NCBI GenBank assembly: GCA_028679775.1
Contig: JAJRAX010000189.1
Location: forward strand, 1 to 7,747
Direction: 5' to 3'
Length of the DNA: 7,747 nt
Source of the DNA: Methanothrix sp.
GTDB taxonomy: Archaea; Halobacteriota; Methanosarcinia; Methanotrichales; Methanotrichaceae
The notes under the pieces are model-generated. The model ran no database searches. It was not told the origin of the DNA and was given only the letters and a program-made list of their open reading frames with translations. Positions 5,855-7,747 of this stretch are shown piece after piece. The stretch's first letter is position 1. Each line of letters begins with the position of its first letter. Position numbers and translations under genes: made by a program.

Positions 5855-6898
5855 ATGAGATTTGGGCAGCTTTCATTCATTCTGGCAATAGTCATTGTAG
5901 CGTTGGCCGCTATTCCCTGGGCAGAGGGCGGCTGTTCGGTGGGTGGATGCGGCAGCGGGGACGAATCCTGGACTGCATCGGCTGATAGCTTCATCAGCTC
6001 GGATGTTCCTCTCGTCGGTGTGGTCGCAAGTGCGAATGCTGCCTCGGACACTGTCTATTCTCGCAGTTTTCAGGCAGGGATCGAGGTCGGCAAGTCCCTT
6101 AACCTGATCGGCAGCGGCACAGTTCCCACGCTCTCTGGTGCGTATGTGACTCCTGGATCCCGCGCGGAGTTGTTTCTTGCCCCTGAGATGCTCAAGTCTC
6201 TGGACGCGGTATCCGAGGACGATGTGGTAATGGACGTCTCAAATTCTCGATCTGCCGGTCAGGCTCACCTGAGGGGTTCCGTCAATGTCCCGGCCAGGAG
6301 CTTCTTCTATGAGAATGGGTCGCTTAAAAACGTCACGGAGCTGGCGGCAGTTCTGGGAAATGCCGGGATCTCCCGTCGTGATTCCGTGATGGTCTACAGC
6401 GACACCTTTGCTTCCGGAGAGGCGACGGCAGTGCTTTTGGCACTTTCCTATCTGGGGCAGGAGGATGTCCGGGCGTTGGACGGCGGCCTGGACAATTGGA
6501 TTGGGGCGAGCCTGCCATTGGAGACGAAAGAGAACGTTCGCTCTCCAGTCGAGTATAAGCCAAGCCTGCAGCCGGAGTTTCTCGCAGACTATGATCTTGT
6601 CAAGTCCGGGACTGTGCAGATGGTTGACGCCAGGAGTTTTCAGGATTATGGGGCGTCAAGGATCGAAAATGCTACTCTGATCAACATTGACAGCGTGCTC
6701 GATGAAGGAAGGATGAAGGCGCGGCTGAACGACACATTCGCCAGGCTGAACGCGAGTCAGACAGTGGTTGTGTACTCGGATGATATCTATGGGGCATCTG
6801 TGGTCTGGTTCGGGCTCAAGCTGATGGGATACGATGCAAGGATCTATTCCTGGAATGATTGGCAGGAGCACGAGATGCAAAAGGCCCGGCAAAAGTGA
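5855..6898 (+). CDS. Exported tandem rhodanese-like protein lacking catalytic cysteines
   Basis: A 347-residue protein from ATG 5855, chosen because GGAG lies eight bases upstream and a signal peptide begins there; ATG 5831 would add eight polar residues. The signal peptide core is about 7-22, followed by a CSVGGC cysteine pair (27 and 32) in a Gly-rich stretch. Residues about 38-105 are unassigned. A first rhodanese-like domain (about 110-222) has DVVMDVSNSRSAGQAHLRGSVNVP and ends in ALDGGLDNW; the second (about 240-337) has VQMVDARSFQDYGASRIENA and ends in YSWNDW. In both, the active-site position after VxVY is Ser, not Cys (Ser182, Ser308), so sulfurtransferase activity is unlikely. Sequons are at Asn154, 159, 272, 292 and 299. 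It is probably co-transcribed with the ArsM-like gene; a binding or redox role outside the membrane is inferred. Confidence 0.8.
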   Translation: MRFGQLSFILAIVIVALAAIPWAEGGCSVGGCGSGDESWTASADSFISSDVPLVGVVASANAASDTVYSRSFQAGIEVGKSLNLIGSGTVPTLSGAYVTPGSRAELFLAPEMLKSLDAVSEDDVVMDVSNSRSAGQAHLRGSVNVPARSFFYENGSLKNVTELAAVLGNAGISRRDSVMVYSDTFASGEATAVLLALSYLGQEDVRALDGGLDNWIGASLPLETKENVRSPVEYKPSLQPEFLADYDLVKSGTVQMVDARSFQDYGASRIENATLINIDSVLDEGRMKARLNDTFARLNASQTVVVYSDDIYGASVVWFGLKLMGYDARIYSWNDWQEHEMQKARQK

Positions 6899-6956
6899 GG
6901 GCGGACGGGACGGAGAATACTGGTTATCTCTTTTGAAATTGGTTAGCTTGCCCCAC

Positions 6957-6973
6957 TTCATTTAGAAAATGAA
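6957..6973. repeat. Short perfect inverted repeat after the rhodanese-like gene
   Basis: TTCATTT (6957-6963) and AAATGAA (6967-6973) form a 7-bp AT-rich stem with a 3-base loop, 59 bp after the stop at 6898. No T tract follows directly. It could be a weak terminator, an operator or a remnant of mobile DNA. The rest of 6899-7065 shows no gene; GATATAA near 7012-7018 may be a TATA box for the small ORF downstream. Confidence 0.35.
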
Positions 6974-7065
6974 TCGCGCTTGCCGGTAGTGTATCTCGTT
7001 TTCTGTAAAATGATATAACGGCCCGATATCCACTATAACTTCGGAAAGTAGGAGGATACAGGGCC

Positions 7066-7245
7066 ATGGAACTATTTGGCCTGTTAGAAAGTTTCTTCAG
7101 AGTCCGGGATGGGGGAAAATATGTCACTAAAGCGTTTCACGTCATCACTGGAATCCGCGACGATGGACATCGCGAGATCTTGAAAGGAAATATCAGGTTA
7201 GCGATAGAAGAGGCCTTAAACATGTGGATCAATAGCAAATCTTGA
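7066..7245 (+). CDS. 59-residue ORF resembling an IS256-type transposase fragment
   Basis: ATG 7066 to TGA 7245. A strong ribosome-binding site, GGAGG at 7051-7055, lies ten bases upstream, and a possible TATA box (GATATAA, 7012-7018) precedes it. The segment VRDGGKYVTKAFHVITG followed by IRDDGHREIL (about residues 13-39) resembles the start of the catalytic domain of IS256/Mutator transposases, where D-x-x-Y-x-K-V-R is followed by G-V-R-x-D-G-x-R-E-I-L-G. The first catalytic Asp would align with Leu7 and is missing. IS256 transposases are about 400 residues, so this is at most a remnant, and the tail (NIRLAIEEALNMWI) does not continue the match. A second reading, a small HicB-like protein, was considered because of NIRLAIEEAL. 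Whether the ORF is translated is unknown. Confidence 0.45.
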   Translation: MELFGLLESFFRVRDGGKYVTKAFHVITGIRDDGHREILKGNIRLAIEEALNMWINSKS

Positions 7246-7272
7246 AGCGAATCCACATCCACACCAGAAGAG

Positions 7273-7282
7273 TTATATATAT
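7273..7282 (+). promoter_or_regulatory. TATA box for the AAA15-type ATPase gene
   Basis: TTATATATAT is the clearest TATA element in the window. It predicts transcription from about 7300-7305 and so a leader of about 85 nt before GTG 7389, long for an archaeal mRNA. Confidence 0.6.
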
Positions 7283-7308
7283 GCATTTAATAGTCTTATA
7301 TCAGGAAC

Positions 7309-7378
7309 TGGGGGCCAAATTTGCGGAAAATCCGTTAAAAATGGCTCCTAAACCGGAGAATTAGACCGGTCCGGGAGG
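7309..7378 (+). promoter_or_regulatory. Structured 5' leader with two mutually exclusive hairpins
   Basis: Hairpin A: the arm at 7309-7317 pairs with 7342-7350 (9 pairs, two of them G-T), and inside it TTT/AAA and CGGA/TCCG (7324-7327 with 7331-7334) stack around small internal loops. Hairpin B: ACCGG (7352-7356) pairs with CCGGT (7366-7370), and outside that CTCC (7345-7348) pairs with GGAG (7374-7377), which is the ribosome-binding site of the ATPase gene. Both use 7345-7348, so they cannot coexist. A 7-codon ORF (ATG 7341 to TAG 7364) crosses the switch region. The pairing is read from the sequence; the regulatory role is inferred. Confidence 0.4.
7374..7378 (+). promoter_or_regulatory. 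Ribosome-binding site of the AAA15-type ATPase gene
   Basis: GGAGG lies ten bases before GTG 7389 and decides that start. ATG 7381 lies closer but is in another frame and stops after five codons. Confidence 0.6.
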
Positions 7379-7388
7379 AAATGCGGGC

Positions 7389-7747
7389 GTGCTATTAGAG
7401 TTCAGCTTATCAAATTTTTTATCAATTAAGGATGAGATTACTCTAAGCATGATTGCATCAACTGATAAATTATTAGATAAAAATACTATAAAATATAACA
7501 AAATAACGTTATTAAAGAGTGCAGCCATTTATGGTCCTAACGCATCAGGGAAAACTAATATACTACATGCATTATATTATATTACACATTTGATAATAAA
7601 TTCTCATAGAATCCAATCAGGAGAGACTTTAGATTATAGGCCATTTAAATTGGATAATAAATATGAAACCAAACCAAGTGATTTTAAGATTGTATTTGAA
7701 ATAGATAGTATAAAATATATTTATGAATTTTCATTAGATAAAGACAA
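7389..7747 (+). CDS. AAA15-family ATP-binding protein, 3' truncated by window edge
   Basis: The frame opens at GTG 7389 and stays open to the right edge (119 codons visible). It begins LLEFSLSNFLSIKDEITLSM, the usual N-terminus of the AAA15/COG1106 ABC-like ATPases, then reaches KSAAIYGPNASGKTN with a complete Walker A (GPNASGKT, residues 49-56). Next comes RPFKLDN and KPSDFKIVFEIDSIKYIYEF, typical of the lobe that follows in this family. Walker B and signature motifs must lie beyond the window. Relatives include AbiL/RloA-type proteins linked to phage defence, often next to a RloB-like partner. Composition breaks sharply: 7441-7500 has 13 G+C of 60, against 27 of 60 at 5401-5460 in the methyltransferase gene, which suggests horizontal acquisition. 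The defence role is inferred from the family and from the transposase-like fragment upstream. Confidence 0.8.
   Translation, partial: MLLEFSLSNFLSIKDEITLSMIASTDKLLDKNTIKYNKITLLKSAAIYGPNASGKTNILHALYYITHLIINSHRIQSGETLDYRPFKLDNKYETKPSDFKIVFEIDSIKYIYEFSLDKD

Noticed and set aside
5924..5938. Possible lipobox before Cys27 of the rhodanese-like protein
   Set aside because: The residues before Cys are EGG rather than the usual L-[AS]-[GA]; ordinary cleavage near WAEG is as likely.
6924..7127. Minus-strand 67-codon frame antisense to the transposase-like ORF
   Set aside because: It starts at a GTG with no ribosome-binding site and shows no recognisable domain; the plus-strand ORF has a GGAGG site.
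7066..7245. HicB-like antitoxin reading of the 59-residue ORF
   Set aside because: NIRLAIEEAL fits HicB, but the spacing after the second Gly is off by one, the Pro-Gly-Cys region is missing and no HicA gene is adjacent; the IS256-like segment is the longer match.

Overview
The window looks archaeal, most likely from a methanogen related to Methanothrix/Methanosarcina; the genus is an inference. The support is a ribose-1,5-bisphosphate isomerase of the archaeal nucleotide-salvage type, TATA-box promoters about 25-30 bp before likely transcription starts, T-rich terminators, GGAGG/GGTG ribosome-binding sites, and secreted proteins rich in N-glycosylation sequons.

Layout: (1) bases 1-1197 hold the 3' part of a thioredoxin-like domain fused to a CcdA/DsbD-type membrane domain, open at the left edge. 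(2) 1317-2739 hold two separately promoted genes for secreted or surface proteins with Ig-like folds. (3) 2743-4122 is a minus-strand pair, a small putative winged-helix protein followed by ribose-1,5-bisphosphate isomerase; it converges on the preceding gene with a 3-bp gap and a hairpin over the junction. (4) 4336-4866 is a four-helix membrane protein of unknown function, divergent from the pair. (5) 4990-6898 is a likely two-gene operon: an ArsM-like arsenite S-adenosylmethionine methyltransferase and an exported protein with two rhodanese-like domains that both lack the catalytic cysteine. (6) 6899-7747 is accessory in character: a 59-residue ORF resembling a piece of IS256-type transposase, then a very AT-rich gene for an AAA15-type ATPase (Walker A present) that runs off the right edge.

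Two themes stand out. Left and centre genes concern thiol chemistry and the cell envelope (Trx-CcdA, ArsM, rhodanese-like protein, cysteine-containing secreted proteins), although nothing shows that they act together. At the right end, the transposase-like fragment, the fall in GC content and the AAA15 ATPase suggest the border of an acquired, possibly defence-related segment. The ATPase leader can be folded in two mutually exclusive ways, one of which would occlude its ribosome-binding site; this is the most unusual non-coding signal in the window. No tRNA, rRNA or CRISPR array was seen.
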